Positions 33,532 to 42,967 are shown, counted from the first letter of the stretch. The stretch: DNA of 64,000 nucleotides from Gemmatimonadota bacterium (GCA_022822325.1 JAJEBW010000024.1:62001-126000), one strand, 5' to 3'. Program-made: numbers and translations. Notes: generated from the letters alone by a model not told the origin.

Positions 33532-35097
33532 GTGATTCGCTTGCAAGTCCCCAAGGGAATGCGGCCGCTGCTCCTCCCGGGCGCGCTTGCCGGGGCGCTG
33601 GCCGGTTATCTGTTGATTCCGGTGGTGCGGGCCACGCCGGGTCTTCTCTGGTCGTTCGCGGGCGCGTCGGCGGGCGTTCTGGCGTGGACGATCTGGCTTG
33701 CGGGGAAGCAGCGCCGCTCGGCGAAGGCGCTCGCGTTGGAGTTCCGCGCCATCCGGCCGCACTGGATCCAGCTCCTGGCGCAGGGAACCGTGCTCGCATG
33801 GTGGGGATGGTTCGTCCGTCCCGTCTACGAATTTGCGCCCTTCATCCTGGCCCAGTTGATCCTGGCGGTTGCGGTCGAGACGCTCTTCGCCCTGACCCGG
33901 CGCGGTCGTCACACCCTCGGCTTCGGGCCGGTGCCGGTCGTCTTCAGCCTCAATCTCTTCCTCTGGTTCCGCCTCGACTGGTTCTTCTTCCAGTTGGCGA
34001 TGGTGGCGCTCGTCTATCTCGGCAAGGAGTTCATTCGCTGGCAGATCGGGGGACGCTCCCGCCACATATTCAACCCGTCGGCGTTCGCGCTGGCGGTGGC
34101 CTCGCTGGCGCTGATCGCCACCGGATCGACGGGCATCACCCAGGGCGTCGAGATCGCGCAGAGCCAGTACATTCCTCCGCAGATTTTTCTGGTCATCTTC
34201 CTGGCGGCGCTCCCGGGACAGTTGCTCTTCGGCGTGGCCACAATGACGATGCCCGCGGTGCTCACGATCTGGGGCTTCAGCGCGGCGTTCCTTGCCATCA
34301 CCGGCGAGTACTTCTTCTACGACGCGTATATCCCGATTGCGGTCTTCCTGGGCCTCCACCTCCTCTTCACGGATCCCGCCACCTCGCCCAGGTCGGAGCT
34401 CGGCCGCGTCCTCTTTGCGGTGCTGTACGGAACCGGTGTGGTCGCGAGCGTCTTCGTTCTGAACGCGGTGGGCGCTCCCCCCTTCTACGACAAGCTGCTG
34501 CCGGTCCCCATCCTGAACCTGCTGGCGCCGACGCTCGATCGGGTGGCCGCGACCCTTGCCCGTCGAATCGGAATCGCCTGGGCCGCGGCGAAGGAAGCCG
34601 TGCCGGTCCGGAGACGATTGGCGACCGCGGGGCTGTGGACCGCGATCTTCGCCGCCCTCAGCTTCGGGGGCGCGCTCGGCGACAACCATCCCGGGCAGTA
34701 CTACCCCTTCTGGCGCGATGCCTGCGAGGCCGGAAGCGACCGCGCCTGCAACTACTCCGGCGTCATGCTGCAGAACTTCTGCGATCGCGGCTCCGGCTGG
34801 GGCTGCAACGAGTTCGGCGTGCTCCTGGTGGCGCTCGACCGCGATTACCGCGGGGCCGCCGGCGAGTTCGAGCGTTCATGCAGACTGGAATACGGACCCG
34901 GTTGCCGCAACCTCCAGGGACTGGCGAGCGGCGACCAACGCCTGGCCCGGGGCGCGGTGGCCTTCAACCGGAGCGATCCGCCGCCCGAAGAGTGGCCGAT
35001 TGTCTTCCGGGGCAGCAAGGGCCCGGTCAGGGAACGCGATCCGGCCGCGCTGAGGGCGCTGGGGTGCGAGCGGGGTTGGGTGGAGGTGTGCGGCTGA
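33532..35097 (+). CDS. RnfD/NqrB-like membrane protein with Cys-rich Sel1-like C-terminal tail
   Basis: A 521-residue protein. Residues about 10-370 are polytopic membrane with HIFNPSAFALAVASLAL, the NPSAF signature of RnfD/NqrB-type redox-pump subunits, and a helix-rich region through LLFTDPATSPRSELGR. A later helix precedes a soluble tail (about 395-520) with spaced cysteines in CEAGSDRACNYSGV, CDRGSGWGCNEFGV and CRLEYGPGC, resembling Sel1-like repeats. No other rnf/nqr genes are nearby, so a complete pump is not encoded here. GTG at 33532 is the longest start; ATG 33559 is an alternative. Confidence 0.75.
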   Translation: MIRLQVPKGMRPLLLPGALAGALAGYLLIPVVRATPGLLWSFAGASAGVLAWTIWLAGKQRRSAKALALEFRAIRPHWIQLLAQGTVLAWWGWFVRPVYEFAPFILAQLILAVAVETLFALTRRGRHTLGFGPVPVVFSLNLFLWFRLDWFFFQLAMVALVYLGKEFIRWQIGGRSRHIFNPSAFALAVASLALIATGSTGITQGVEIAQSQYIPPQIFLVIFLAALPGQLLFGVATMTMPAVLTIWGFSAAFLAITGEYFFYDAYIPIAVFLGLHLLFTDPATSPRSELGRVLFAVLYGTGVVASVFVLNAVGAPPFYDKLLPVPILNLLAPTLDRVAATLARRIGIAWAAAKEAVPVRRRLATAGLWTAIFAALSFGGALGDNHPGQYYPFWRDACEAGSDRACNYSGVMLQNFCDRGSGWGCNEFGVLLVALDRDYRGAAGEFERSCRLEYGPGCRNLQGLASGDQRLARGAVAFNRSDPPPEEWPIVFRGSKGPVRERDPAALRALGCERGWVEVCG

Positions 35098-35133
35098 AGG
35101 GGGATCGGCCGGTCAGCGATGGGGCGGTCGGGG

Positions 35134-35580
35134 TCAGGGGCTTTGTTCAGTGGGGGACACGGCGCCGTTCGCCTCTTCGTCCGGAATCGGAAGTGCTTCT
35201 TGCACCTCAACTTCCCGGACCTTCGGCCTGAAGACGGGCACGGTAGTGCCGGACATCCCCGCGCGCATCGTCATGCTCTGCACGAGTTCCCGCCAGTAGG
35301 GCCACGCGTTGTAGGTGCCGTTGAGTTTGGCGAAGTGATGCAGGGCATCTGGGGGAAAAGTGGCCGGGGGATTCGTCCGATAAACCACAAGGAAACCGGC
35401 TCTGATCTCGGCTACGCGGTGGTCGGGGCCGCCTTCCGCGAGATCGGCCCGCGTCAGTCCGAGTTCGTCCATGGCCTCCCGGATTGCCTCGGTGGTCCAG
35501 AGGATCAGCCGCTCTTCCTCGTACCGCCTGCGCGCTTCCGGCATCGCCGTCTGCCGCGCGATCCATGCCTCGTTGGCCAT
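35134..35580 (-). CDS. Chimeric small protein: HTH-like N-terminus joined to SecB-like C-terminus
   Basis: A 148-residue protein. Residues 15-50 (YEEERLILWTTEAIREAMDELGLTRADLAE) resemble the first helices of an XRE/HigA antitoxin. This runs directly into FLVVYRT, FAKLNGTYNAWPYWRELVQSMTMR, typical of the last half of a SecB-like chaperone; the recognition helix of the HTH and the first half of SecB are missing. HigB-HigA-SecB toxin-antitoxin-chaperone modules are known, so a deletion that fused the last two genes is inferred. No toxin gene is seen. It may be a remnant or a functional fusion. Confidence 0.6.
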   Translation of the reverse strand: MANEAWIARQTAMPEARRRYEEERLILWTTEAIREAMDELGLTRADLAEGGPDHRVAEIRAGFLVVYRTNPPATFPPDALHHFAKLNGTYNAWPYWRELVQSMTMRAGMSGTTVPVFRPKVREVEVQEALPIPDEEANGAVSPTEQSP

Positions 35581-35604
35581 CCGTTCCCCCTCCCCCCCGC
35601 TTTC

Positions 35605-38220
35605 CTACCCCCGCGGTCGATCCCCCTGGAGCTCCACGATGTCCGCCATCTGCCGGTCGTCGCCCAGGAGGTGCTTGACGAAGTACTCGGCGCGGAGCCA
35701 GAACCAGTAGTTGCTCATGTTGCCGAAGCCGTGGCGCTGGCCGGGGAAGATGAAGAAGTCGAAGCGCTTGTTGGCGCGGATCAGCGCCTCGGCCATGCGG
35801 AAGGTGCCCGCGTGGTGGACGTTGTTGTCCACGTCGCCGGTGGTCAGCAGGAGCTTGCCCTTCAGGTTGGCGGCCAGGTCGGAGTTGCGGTCGATGTCGT
35901 ATTCGAAGTCGGTGACGGCGCCGGTGGAGTCCTTCACCTCCTTGATTCCGTCGTGCTTTTCGGACCAGTTGGCATTGTAGACGTCGTTGTTGTGATTGCC
36001 CGCCGACGAGACCGCGACCTTGAAGAAATCGGGGTAGACGAGCATCGCGGCGGTGGACATGAAGCCGCCGCCGGAGTGGCCGTAGATTCCCACGCGGTCG
36101 ATGTCGATGAAGGCGTGACGGTCGGCGAGTTGCTCGATTCCGGCCTTCTTGTCGGCCAGCCCGTAGTCGCGCAGATTCCCGTAACCGTAGTTGTGGTACC
36201 ACTTTGAGCGGTCGGGGTGGCCGCCGCGGTTCCCGATCGTGATGACGATGAAGCCAAGCTGGGCGATCGCCTGTTCGGTGGAGTTCAGCGAGAAGGACTT
36301 CGACACGGACTCGGTCTGCGGCCCGGGATAGACGTAGGCGACGATCGGGTACTGCTTTGCGGGATCGAAGTCGTAGGGCCTGTACATGACGCCGTAGATG
36401 TCGGTGACCCCGTCGTCGGCCTTGACCTGGTAGGGCTCGGGGAACTGGTAGCCGGCGGCCTCCAGCGCCGAGAGGTCGGCCGTCTCCAGATCCATGATCT
36501 TGCGCCCCGAGGCGTCGAAGAGCGCCGACTGCGGCGTGGTGTTCACCCGCGAATAGTTGTCCACGAAGTAGCGCGCCGATTCGGAGACGACCGCCTGGTG
36601 ATCGTGGTTGCCCGGATTCAGAAGGGTGACGGCGCCGCCATTCAGTCCCACCCGATACAGGTGCATGTAGTAGGGATCCTCGCCCTCCTCGCGCGCATTC
36701 CCCCGCAGGACCGCGTAGCCGCCCTCCTCGTTCACCCCCATGAGCGCGTCCACATGCCAGGGGCCCTCGGTCAGCCGCGCGCGCACCGTTCCGTCCGGGG
36801 CGTAGCGGTAGAGGTGCGCCCAGCCGTCGCGCTCCGACCACCAGATCAGGTCCCCGCCCTCGAGCCGGCGCGGAGTCTGGTGCTCCACATAGGTGTTCAG
36901 CCGTTCCTCGATCACGGCGGTCACCTCGCCGGTCGCCGGGTCGGCCCGCAATACATCCACCCGGTGCTGGGTGCGGCTCCGCCGCCAGAAGTAGAGCTCG
37001 TCGCTCTGGTCGGAGAGCCACTTCGTGATCCGGGGCTCGGTGCTGCCCCCGCCCCCGCCGCCGCCAAAGAAGAAGAAGTTCCCGCCGCCGCTCGGCGCAT
37101 TGAAGATCCCCATGCGCTGGTCCTTCCACGGCTCGTCGTCGATCTGCGTCATCTCGCGCGATTCCATGTCGAAGACATTCAGCGAGGTCTGCGTCACATT
37201 CTCCTCGCCCGGCATCTCGTAGCGGTAGCTCTCCAGCTTGGGCCGCGTATTCCCCACCGCGTGCACCACCCAGAGGAAGTCCACCTCGCGGCGATCCTGG
37301 CGGGTCAGCGCGAAGTAGCGCGAATCGTGCGACCAGGTCGTGCCGGAAGACTGCCGCTTCTCGAACTCCTCTTCGGTCTCCTCGTCGTTCTGGCCGCGGC
37401 CCTGCGAGCCCCAACTGAAGTCCTTCTCGCCATCGGTGGTGAGCTGGATCTCCTCGACCTCGACCTCTTCCTCGGCCTCTTCGGCTTCGTCGCCGGTCTT
37501 CCCGCGCCGCGCCTCCAGGATCTTCTCGTACTCCTCGTAGCTCATCATCCAGAGATTGAACTCGCGGCTGAAGACGACCCAGGCGGTGTCCGGCGAAACG
37601 CTCGCCCAGTTCGGGTGCGTCAGCGGCTCCTCGAAGTCCTCCAGCTCGCGGAGGGTGCGCGTGGTCACGTCGTACTCGAAGTGGTGAACGATGCGCTCCA
37701 TGCGCGGCCGCCGGGGTCCGCGTTGCTGCTCGTCCTCCTGGTCCTCCTCGTCCACCTCTTCATCCTCCTCCACCTCCTCTTCCTGCGACGACTGCACATC
37801 GAACTGAATCGTGTTGGGTCCGGTGAAGCGAATCGCGCGGATCGGCAGATTCTGGGCGTCGTACGGATCGCGGGTGATGCGGGTCAGTTCGGCGGCGATG
37901 CGATCGTTGTCGAAGATCTCGGTGCGGGTGCCCTGGCCCGGGTCCACCAGGTAGAAGTGCCGGCCGTCGGATGTCTCCCACTCGTACCAGAAGCGGTCGG
38001 TGTCCTCGATCCAGCGGGGCTGAACGCGCAGGGAATGGACGAGGTCGCCGATTTTGTACGGGGCGAAGCGGGCGGCGAGCTCGAAGTTTGCCGACCCGGC
38101 TCCGGCGACGGGGATCGAGCCCTCGGGCGGGGCCGACTGCGCGAAGGCGGGGGCGAAGGCGGTGGACGAGATGGCGAGGGCGAGCAGCGCGATGATCGCG
38201 AGGGGGGCGGGGCGGGGCAT
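35605..38220 (-). CDS. Exported S9 family (DPP-IV-like) peptidase
   Basis: An 871-residue protein with a signal peptide (IIALLALAISSTAFAPAFAQ). The N-terminal DPP-IV-type propeller is interrupted by an acidic insert (about 130-155, mostly Glu/Asp) and a second acidic stretch near 225, plus a Phe/Gly-rich loop (NFFFFGGGGGGGS). The catalytic domain has YVYPGPQTES, the nucleophile in GHSGGG, the acid in TTGDVDNNVH and the base in GQRHGFG. It should remove dipeptides or degrade short peptides outside the cytoplasm. It is divergent from susC/susD-like genes, suggesting cleavage and import are linked. Confidence 0.93.
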   Translation of the reverse strand: MPRPAPLAIIALLALAISSTAFAPAFAQSAPPEGSIPVAGAGSANFELAARFAPYKIGDLVHSLRVQPRWIEDTDRFWYEWETSDGRHFYLVDPGQGTRTEIFDNDRIAAELTRITRDPYDAQNLPIRAIRFTGPNTIQFDVQSSQEEEVEEDEEVDEEDQEDEQQRGPRRPRMERIVHHFEYDVTTRTLRELEDFEEPLTHPNWASVSPDTAWVVFSREFNLWMMSYEEYEKILEARRGKTGDEAEEAEEEVEVEEIQLTTDGEKDFSWGSQGRGQNDEETEEEFEKRQSSGTTWSHDSRYFALTRQDRREVDFLWVVHAVGNTRPKLESYRYEMPGEENVTQTSLNVFDMESREMTQIDDEPWKDQRMGIFNAPSGGGNFFFFGGGGGGGSTEPRITKWLSDQSDELYFWRRSRTQHRVDVLRADPATGEVTAVIEERLNTYVEHQTPRRLEGGDLIWWSERDGWAHLYRYAPDGTVRARLTEGPWHVDALMGVNEEGGYAVLRGNAREEGEDPYYMHLYRVGLNGGAVTLLNPGNHDHQAVVSESARYFVDNYSRVNTTPQSALFDASGRKIMDLETADLSALEAAGYQFPEPYQVKADDGVTDIYGVMYRPYDFDPAKQYPIVAYVYPGPQTESVSKSFSLNSTEQAIAQLGFIVITIGNRGGHPDRSKWYHNYGYGNLRDYGLADKKAGIEQLADRHAFIDIDRVGIYGHSGGGFMSTAAMLVYPDFFKVAVSSAGNHNNDVYNANWSEKHDGIKEVKDSTGAVTDFEYDIDRNSDLAANLKGKLLLTTGDVDNNVHHAGTFRMAEALIRANKRFDFFIFPGQRHGFGNMSNYWFWLRAEYFVKHLLGDDRQMADIVELQGDRPRG

Positions 38221-38474
38221 GGGGTCTCCAGGGGTGAGAAGAGGCGGATGAGAAGCGTTGGGAATGGACAACCAAGATACGGGGGAAGGGGTGTGCGGGC
38301 GCAAATCCGGGAAGCGCCTCGGAAGACCGGATTCCCCTGACGCGGAACGGTTGGCCGGCGAGGGGCGGCGGACCCAACGGGACTTGCATTGCGTGACGCA
38401 CGAACGCGGCCTACCTTGCCGACTCGTTCGCATTGGGGTCTCGAATCCAACACCATTTCACAAGGAGAACAGCA
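38221..38474. other. Divergent promoter region between S9 peptidase and SusC genes
   Basis: A 254-base region with no gene. It should carry promoters in both directions; a rightward candidate is listed separately. Confidence 0.5.
38389..38417 (+). promoter_or_regulatory. Candidate promoter for the SusC/SusD operon
   Basis: TTGCGT (38389-38394) and TACCTT (38412-38417) with a 17-base spacer, about 57 bases before the start codon. It matches the layout of the cupin-gene candidate. The TACCTTG core also resembles the Bacteroidota-type TAnnTTTG element. Weak evidence. Confidence 0.35.
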
Positions 38475-41400
38475 ATGAGACCACCACCTTGTTCGCAGCT
38501 CCGCGGCGTCGGGCGCAAATCCGGCCTAACCGCGGCCATCGGCCTCCTGGCCCTGGTCCTGGGAACTGCGCCTCTCGCCGCCCAGAACCCCGTCACCGGC
38601 ACGGTCGTTGCAAGCGGCTCGCTGCGTCCCCTCGCCGGCGCGCAGGTCACCATCGAGGGGACCGACCTGGGACAGCTCACCGACAACCGCGGCCGCTTCC
38701 TCATCGTCAACGCCCCGGCCGGGCCGGTCGAGGTCCGCGTGGTGATGATCGGCTACCGCGAAGCCACGGTCACCGTCCCTGCGGGAGAAGCCGTCACGAT
38801 CGAGCTCCAGGAGACGGCGATTTCGCTCGACGAGATTGTGGTGACGGGGGTCGTCGGGGAGCAGCAGGCGCGGTCGGTCGGGAATGTCGTCGGTTCGATC
38901 GACGTTGCCCAGATGGAACAGGTCGCGCCCGCCGCCGATGTCACGCGCATGATCAGCGCGACCGTTCCCGGAGTCCGGGTCGCGCTCAGCAGCGGCGAGG
39001 TCGGGACCGGCGGCACCACCCGGATCCGCGGAATCGCCAGTCTCTCGCTCGGCGCGCAACCGCTCATCTACGTCGATGGCGTGCGCGTCAATGGCGACGA
39101 AGCGAGCGCCGCCTTCGGGGGCACGGGCTTCCGCGGGAGCTCCCAGCCTTCCCGCCTCAGCGACTTCAACCCCGACGAGATCGAGGACATCGAGATCATC
39201 AAGGGGCCGGCGGCCGCGACGCTCTACGGCACCGAGGCCTCCAACGGCGTCATCAACATCATTACCAAGCGGGGCCGTTCGGGCGCGCCCCGGATCAATG
39301 TGACGATGAAGCAGGGCGCCAACTTCTATCCCGATCCCTACACCATGTTCCCCGAGGTCTGGTATTCGTGCAGCGGCGTGTCGCAGACGGTGGACGTGGA
39401 CGAGCGCCTCAAGTGCAATCCGGGCGAGGTCTCTTCCTTCAACATCCTCGAGATCGACCGCGACGTGTACGGCAACGAGTGGTTCCAGACCGGGCATGTG
39501 CAGTCCTACGGCGCCGACGTCACCGGGGGAACGCAGGAGATCACCTACTTCGTGTCGGCCGACTGGGACCGCGACGAGGGCGTTGTCCCCTACAACTGGA
39601 AGAATCGGAGCAGCGGACGCGCCAATCTCACCTATTCGCCCTCCGACGCGCTCAAGCTGGATTTCGGGCTGGGCGCGATCCGCAGCACGACCGAGTCCTC
39701 CTCGGCCCAGCAGCCCCTTCCCACAGCGATCCTATGGGCCTGTCCCTCGCCGGGGTGCGAGGCGGGCGACTTGCAGTCCCCCAACCGGATCGACGGTCCC
39801 TACCGGGGCTACATCGCCTATCTGCCCGAGGCCTACGAAGACGACATCGAAGGCTTTCAGCATCTGGATCGCACCACCTTCTCCCTGCAGGTCAACCACC
39901 GGCCCAACGACTGGCTCTCGCACCGGGGAATTGTGGGCGGCGACTTCAGCGGGGTCAGGAACTCGGAGCTCTATCGCCAGACCAACCGCGAACCCCCGGG
40001 CCAGTTCACCCCGTGGGGCCGCAAGACCGTCATCAGCCTCAACACCAGCTACATCTCGCTGGACTACCAGGCCAACGCGGTCCTCGACCTGGGCGACGAT
40101 CTGACCTTCACAAGCTCCAGCGGCGCCCAGTACTACCAGCGCCGCGAATCCTCCGCGCGGGCCCATGGCGAGACCTTCCCGGTCAACGCCCTCGAGACGG
40201 TCTCTTCGGGATCCCAGAAGCAGGCCGACGAGGACTTCCTGGAGAACAAGACCTTCGGCGTCTTCGTTCAGGAACAGATCGCGTGGCGCAACCGGGTCTT
40301 CCTGACCGGCGCGGTGCGGGGCGACGACAACAGCGCCTTCGGCACGAACTACGACTTCGTCATCTATCCCAAGCTCCAGGGATCCTGGGTGCTCAGCGAC
40401 GAACCCGCCTTTCAGGATGCGCTCGGCAGCGTAAATACGCTCAAGCTGCGGGCGGCGTGGGGGAAGGCCGGGAAGCAGCCGGACGTCTTCGACGCGATCC
40501 AGACCTACGAGCCGACGGTGGGCCCGGGCGGATCTTCGGTGCTGACTCCGCAGAACATCGGGAACCCCGATCTCCAACCCGAGGTGGGCACGGAGCTGGA
40601 GGTGGGATTCGATCTCGGGCTCATGGACGACCTGATCGGCATCGAGTTCACAGCCTATACGCAAAGCACGACCGACGCGCTGGTCCGCGTGCCGGTGATT
40701 CCCTCTTCCGGTTTCCCCGGCGTGCAGCTCAGGAACATCGGCGAGATCAGCAACCGCGGAGTCGAGGTTGCGGTGAATGGCGTGGCTTACAGCTCCGACG
40801 GATTGACGGTCGATCTGGGGGCCACCTTCTCCACCTTCGAGAACGAGGTCGTCAATCTTGGCGGACAGCCTCCGATCGTTCAGAGCGCCTCAAGTCTGAA
40901 CCGGCAGTTCCATGTGGAGGGATTCCCCCTCGGCGCAATGTTCTACAAGCGGGTGGTGAGCGCCGATCTGGACACGTCGGGCGATCGCAATGTCGCCACC
41001 AACCTGATGTGCGAGGGCGGAGAGACCGTCGGCGATTCCAACTTCTCCTGGGGCGACGGATCCGTGGTTCCCTGCGCGAACGCGCCCGAGGTCTACTGGG
41101 GGCAGCCGATCCCGAATCTCGAGGCGGGCGTCTACGCGAATGTGCGCATTGGCCAGGATCTGCTCCTCTACGCGCTGGTCGACTATGTGGGCGGACACCA
41201 CATGAGCCTTGGGGACGTGAGCGCGCAGCACCGCTTCTTCCTCAACTCGAAGGCGATCCTGGAGCGCACGGACCCGATCCTCCTTGCCTACGAGGCGCTC
41301 GGGGCGGAAGGGTTGGCGCAGTCCGGCGTTGTGGACGGGAGCTTCATGAAGCTGCGCAATCTTGCGGCGTCCTACACGCTGCCCTCGACGTTGGCCGAGA

Positions 41401-41606
41401 CGGTTGGGGCGAGCCGCGTTGCGGTGACCGCCTCCTTCGACAATCTGTGGACGATCTGGCAGAAGACGACCGAGTCCTTCGAGCATCCCATCATGGACAT
41501 CGAGCGGGCGCACATCGGTCCCGGGCAGTTCGGGCTGAATGGCTATCTGCAGGAAGGCTGGCCGCAGACGACGCGCTTCACCTCCACCGTCCGGTTCACC
41601 TTCTAG
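38475..41606 (+). CDS. SusC/RagA-family TonB-dependent outer-membrane receptor
   Basis: A 1043-residue receptor; AAGGAG seven bases before ATG 38475 fixes the start. Signal peptide to about residue 40 (LGTAPLAAQ). A carboxypeptidase-regulatory beta-sandwich follows (GTVVASGSLRPLAGAQV, DNRGRFLIVNAPAG). SLDEIVVTGVVGEQ is a TonB-box-like segment; the plug has IRGIASLSLGAQPLIYVDGVRV and LYGTEASNGVINIITKRG. The rest is a 22-strand-type barrel ending in an aromatic strand (TVRFTF). With the SusD partner just downstream it forms a nutrient importer; the nearby S9 peptidase favours peptides over glycans. Confidence 0.96.
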   Translation: MRPPPCSQLRGVGRKSGLTAAIGLLALVLGTAPLAAQNPVTGTVVASGSLRPLAGAQVTIEGTDLGQLTDNRGRFLIVNAPAGPVEVRVVMIGYREATVTVPAGEAVTIELQETAISLDEIVVTGVVGEQQARSVGNVVGSIDVAQMEQVAPAADVTRMISATVPGVRVALSSGEVGTGGTTRIRGIASLSLGAQPLIYVDGVRVNGDEASAAFGGTGFRGSSQPSRLSDFNPDEIEDIEIIKGPAAATLYGTEASNGVINIITKRGRSGAPRINVTMKQGANFYPDPYTMFPEVWYSCSGVSQTVDVDERLKCNPGEVSSFNILEIDRDVYGNEWFQTGHVQSYGADVTGGTQEITYFVSADWDRDEGVVPYNWKNRSSGRANLTYSPSDALKLDFGLGAIRSTTESSSAQQPLPTAILWACPSPGCEAGDLQSPNRIDGPYRGYIAYLPEAYEDDIEGFQHLDRTTFSLQVNHRPNDWLSHRGIVGGDFSGVRNSELYRQTNREPPGQFTPWGRKTVISLNTSYISLDYQANAVLDLGDDLTFTSSSGAQYYQRRESSARAHGETFPVNALETVSSGSQKQADEDFLENKTFGVFVQEQIAWRNRVFLTGAVRGDDNSAFGTNYDFVIYPKLQGSWVLSDEPAFQDALGSVNTLKLRAAWGKAGKQPDVFDAIQTYEPTVGPGGSSVLTPQNIGNPDLQPEVGTELEVGFDLGLMDDLIGIEFTAYTQSTTDALVRVPVIPSSGFPGVQLRNIGEISNRGVEVAVNGVAYSSDGLTVDLGATFSTFENEVVNLGGQPPIVQSASSLNRQFHVEGFPLGAMFYKRVVSADLDTSGDRNVATNLMCEGGETVGDSNFSWGDGSVVPCANAPEVYWGQPIPNLEAGVYANVRIGQDLLLYALVDYVGGHHMSLGDVSAQHRFFLNSKAILERTDPILLAYEALGAEGLAQSGVVDGSFMKLRNLAASYTLPSTLAETVGASRVAVTASFDNLWTIWQKTTESFEHPIMDIERAHIGPGQFGLNGYLQEGWPQTTRFTSTVRFTF

Positions 41607-41629
41607 GGCCAGGAGAGGAGAAAACAACG

Positions 41630-42967
41630 ATGAAAATGAAAGCAAGAAACAGGATCGCGGGCGCGGCCCTCTTCGCCGCTTCGTCCCTGCTGCTCTCCGG
41701 ATGCAGCCTTGACGACATCCTCGCGGTCCATGTGCCGGGCAGGGTGCAGGAGTCGGATCTGCGCAGCGCGGCGCTGGCGAGCGTTCTGGCCACCGGCGTG
41801 ATCGCCGAGGTCGAGTGCAGTTGGAACCAGTATGTGGCCGGCGCCTCGCACCACGGCGACGAATACGTTCCCACCTCGGGCAACCTCACGATGAGGAACT
41901 GGGGGCAGCGCAAGATCTACGCGAGCGACTTCGGGTACGCCCAGGCGACCTGCGGTGGTTGGGGATACCCGATGTTCACTCCGTTGCATACGGCGCGCTA
42001 CCAGGCCGAGAATGTGGGCGAAAGGTTGGCGAGCTTCCCGACGGACTCGGTTCCCGATGCGCCGCAGTTGCTGGCCAGCGTGGCGACCTGGGGCGCCTTC
42101 CCCCTGGTGGCGATGGGCGAGGGGTTCTGCAGCATGACGATCAACGGCGGATCGGAGATGACCCCGGCGCAGGTTCAGGACGAAGCGGAGCAGCGCTTTA
42201 CCAACGCGATTTCGCTGGCCCAGGCGGTGGGCGACCAGACGCTGATCACGCAGGCCTACGCGGGACGTGCCCGGGTTCGGATCGCAAAGGGCGACTTTTC
42301 CGGCGCGCTCGCGGATGCGGCCCAGGTTCCCGACGACTTCGTGGTGAATGTCACCCGCGACGACTCGGAATCGCGTCGCTACAACTACTACTTCGAGCGG
42401 CTCAATGCGCCGACGGGTTTCCGCGCGCACGGATCGGTGGCGGACAACTACCAGAATCTGACGATCGGGGCCGATGGAATGCCGACCGAGGACGACGGGG
42501 TGAAGGATACCCGCGTCAATGTCAAGACCGACGGCACCCAGGCGGCCGACTTCGCGACGATCCTCTACTATCATGACAAGTACAACTCGCGCAGCGACCC
42601 GGTGCCGCTGGTGCACTGGCACGAGGCGCGCATGTACGAGGTCGAGGCGCTGGCCATGCAGGGCGATGTGGCCGGAGCGCTGGCGAAGATCAATCACCTG
42701 CGCGAGGCCGCGGGGCTTCCGACCGTAACCGCATCGGTCGACGCCGGCGACATCATGAATCTGGTCAAGGAGGAGCGGCGACGGCAGTTGTTCGTGCTGG
42801 GCGGCCACCGGCTCCACGACATGCTGCGCTTCGACATTCCCTTCCTGGGCGATCCGGGTTCGATCCATCCCGACGGATTCGATCAGACGGGAGCCGAATA
42901 CGGCAACCTGACCTGCTTCCAGTTGCCCGAAGTGGAGCGGAAGGGGAACGAGAACGTCAGCGGGTAG
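41630..42967 (+). CDS. SusD/RagB-like surface lipoprotein
   Basis: A 445-residue protein with AGGAG upstream and lipobox LSGC (Cys about 25). Helical TPR-like core typical of SusD (TPAQVQDEAEQRFTNAISLAQ, AYAGRARVRIAKGDFSGAL) and the conserved C-terminal region with WHEARMYEVEALAMQGD, INHLREAAGL and KEERRRQLFVLGGHRLHDMLR. It caps the SusC barrel and captures ligand. It is 23 bases behind susC and surely cotranscribed. No glycoside hydrolase is nearby. Confidence 0.93.
   Translation: MKMKARNRIAGAALFAASSLLLSGCSLDDILAVHVPGRVQESDLRSAALASVLATGVIAEVECSWNQYVAGASHHGDEYVPTSGNLTMRNWGQRKIYASDFGYAQATCGGWGYPMFTPLHTARYQAENVGERLASFPTDSVPDAPQLLASVATWGAFPLVAMGEGFCSMTINGGSEMTPAQVQDEAEQRFTNAISLAQAVGDQTLITQAYAGRARVRIAKGDFSGALADAAQVPDDFVVNVTRDDSESRRYNYYFERLNAPTGFRAHGSVADNYQNLTIGADGMPTEDDGVKDTRVNVKTDGTQAADFATILYYHDKYNSRSDPVPLVHWHEARMYEVEALAMQGDVAGALAKINHLREAAGLPTVTASVDAGDIMNLVKEERRRQLFVLGGHRLHDMLRFDIPFLGDPGSIHPDGFDQTGAEYGNLTCFQLPEVERKGNENVSG

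Noticed and set aside
30438-33554. Antisense open frame of about 1038 codons opposite the fusion hydrolase
   Set aside because: Codon-bias shadow; the plus-strand product has intact catalytic motifs and a ribosome site.
35700-38200. Plus-strand frames opposite the S9 peptidase rich in Leu/Val
   Set aside because: Antisense shadows; repetitive LVLLVLLVHL-type translation arises from the Glu/Asp codons of the real gene.
38258-41629. Apparent very long N-terminal extension in frame with the SusD-like gene
   Set aside because: It is an out-of-frame shadow of the SusC gene; SusD begins at 41630 with its own ribosome site and lipobox.
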